Source: Actinomycetes bacterium (lineage in GTDB: Bacteria; Actinomycetota; Actinomycetes; Actinomycetales; Cellulomonadaceae). Taken from it: a DNA stretch of 13,209 bases. The position numbers were made by a program, and so were the translations under genes. The stretch covers positions 1 to 13,209 of the forward strand of contig JAFABT010000317.1 in the NCBI GenBank assembly GCA_023425905.1, read 5' to 3'. Shown here in pieces: positions 12,553-13,209 of this stretch; the first letter of the stretch is position 1, and each line of letters starts with the position of its first letter. Under the pieces are notes generated by a model, which saw nothing but the letters and a program-made list of their open reading frames with translations, was not told the origin of the DNA and did not search any database.

Positions 12553-13209
12553 GTGAAGACGACCCTCTCCGACCCGCTCCTCGGCCGCCTGGTCGACGGG
12601 CGGTACGAGGTCGTCTCGAGGATCGCCCGGGGCGGCATGGCGACGGTCTACCTCGCCACCGACAGGCGGCTCGACCGCGAGGTCGCGCTCAAGGTCATGC
12701 ACCCTCACCTCGCCGACGGCGTCCGCGGCCCCGACTTCATCGCGCGGTTCCGCCGGGAGGCCCGCGCAGCGGCCCGTCTCACCCATCCCGGTCTCGTCGG
12801 GGTGTACGACCAAGGCGTCGACGGCGACATCAGCTACCTCACGATGGAGTACGTCGACGGCGAGAACCTCCGGCGCCGCATGGCCGCGACGGGCACGCTC
12901 TCCGTCGGCGAGGCGCTCCGTGTCACCGAGCACGTGCTCGACGCCCTCACGGCCGCGCACCGCGTCGGCCTGGTCCACCGCGACATCAAGCCGGAGAACG
13001 TCCTGCTCGACTCCGAGGACCGCGTCAAGGTCGCGGACTTCGGCCTCGCACGCGCCGTCACGGAGGTGACGTCCACGACGACGGGCACCGTCCTCGGAAC
13101 CGTCGCCTACCTCGGGCCAGAGCTCGTCTCCCACGGCATCAGCGACGCCCGGACGGACGTCTACGCCGTCGGCGTCCTCCTGTTCGAGATGCTCACCGGC
13201 CGGCAGCCC
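12553..13209 (+). CDS. pknL: Ser/Thr protein kinase, PknL/PASTA type (3' end outside window)
   Basis: The first 219 residues of a Hanks-type kinase are present; the frame is open to the window end. Seen: the glycine loop IARGGMATVY (24-33), the ATP-binding Lys47 in VALKVM, Glu69 as likely salt-bridge partner, the catalytic loop HRDIKPEN (142-149) with Asp144, DFG (162-164), a Thr-rich activation loop TSTTTGT (173-179), then GTVAYLGPE (182-190) and DVYAVGVLLFEMLTG. AYLGPE replaces the usual YMAPE. Thr in the activation loop is the expected autophosphorylation site. Family knowledge suggests a juxtamembrane linker, one transmembrane helix and possibly PASTA repeats beyond the window, which cannot be seen. 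The GTG start follows the transglycosylase gene by 36 bases. The symbol rests on family resemblance and the nearby Rv2175c-like gene; it could equally be a PknB-like paralogue. Confidence 0.88.
   Translation, partial: MKTTLSDPLLGRLVDGRYEVVSRIARGGMATVYLATDRRLDREVALKVMHPHLADGVRGPDFIARFRREARAAARLTHPGLVGVYDQGVDGDISYLTMEYVDGENLRRRMAATGTLSVGEALRVTEHVLDALTAAHRVGLVHRDIKPENVLLDSEDRVKVADFGLARAVTEVTSTTTGTVLGTVAYLGPELVSHGISDARTDVYAVGVLLFEMLTGRQP

Noticed and set aside
12127..13134. Minus-strand open frame of 335 codons over the transglycosylase and kinase genes
   Set aside because: It is complementary to two clearly identified genes and has low-complexity Arg/Val/Asp-rich content with no motif.

Overview
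The window is high-GC chromosomal DNA from an actinobacterium, most likely of the Micrococcales (Cellulomonas/Sanguibacter-like). This is inferred from GTG starts, probable leaderless promoters, a ParE with the actinobacterial EGDSALG variant of the Toprim motif, a principal sigma factor with a Lys/Ala-rich N-terminal extension, and a cluster resembling idsA2-Rv2175c-pknL of Mycobacterium. I see no mobile elements, CRISPR, tRNA or rRNA.

Left part (1-5200): parC (+) and parE (-) encode the two subunits of a type IIA topoisomerase (topoisomerase IV type). They converge on a short gap holding a hairpin. Divergent from parE is a 75-aa Cys-rich protein of the DUF7455 type, ending at a 23-bp perfect hairpin.

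Middle (5200-8900, all minus strand): DUF4192 protein, universal stress protein, the principal RNA polymerase sigma factor, then a 53-aa uncharacterised protein. The interval between the sigma gene and the 53-aa gene holds the most interesting element of the window. It is a cyclic-di-GMP type I (GEMM) riboswitch aptamer on the minus strand at about 5391-5470, placed immediately upstream of the ribosome binding site of the 53-aa gene and preceded by a -10-like TACTGT. The small protein is therefore the likely target of c-di-GMP control, next to the housekeeping sigma gene.

Right part (9055-13209): a small lipoprotein and a polyprenyl diphosphate synthase on the plus strand, an Rv2175c-like winged-helix protein on the minus strand, a secreted three-LysM lytic transglycosylase on the plus strand, and the start of a Ser/Thr protein kinase of the PknL/PASTA type that runs off the window. 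Isoprenoid carrier supply, peptidoglycan cleavage and kinase signalling sit together here. In mycobacteria the Rv2175c protein is a substrate of PknL, so the neighbourhood suggests a conserved kinase-substrate pair.

Five genes (parE, the lipoprotein, idsA, the Rv2175c-like gene and the kinase gene) have a TANNNT box 6-8 nt before a GTG start with no or only a poor Shine-Dalgarno sequence, which suggests leaderless transcription. Two direct tandem repeats (22 bp before the lipoprotein, 15 bp in the transglycosylase leader) are unexplained.
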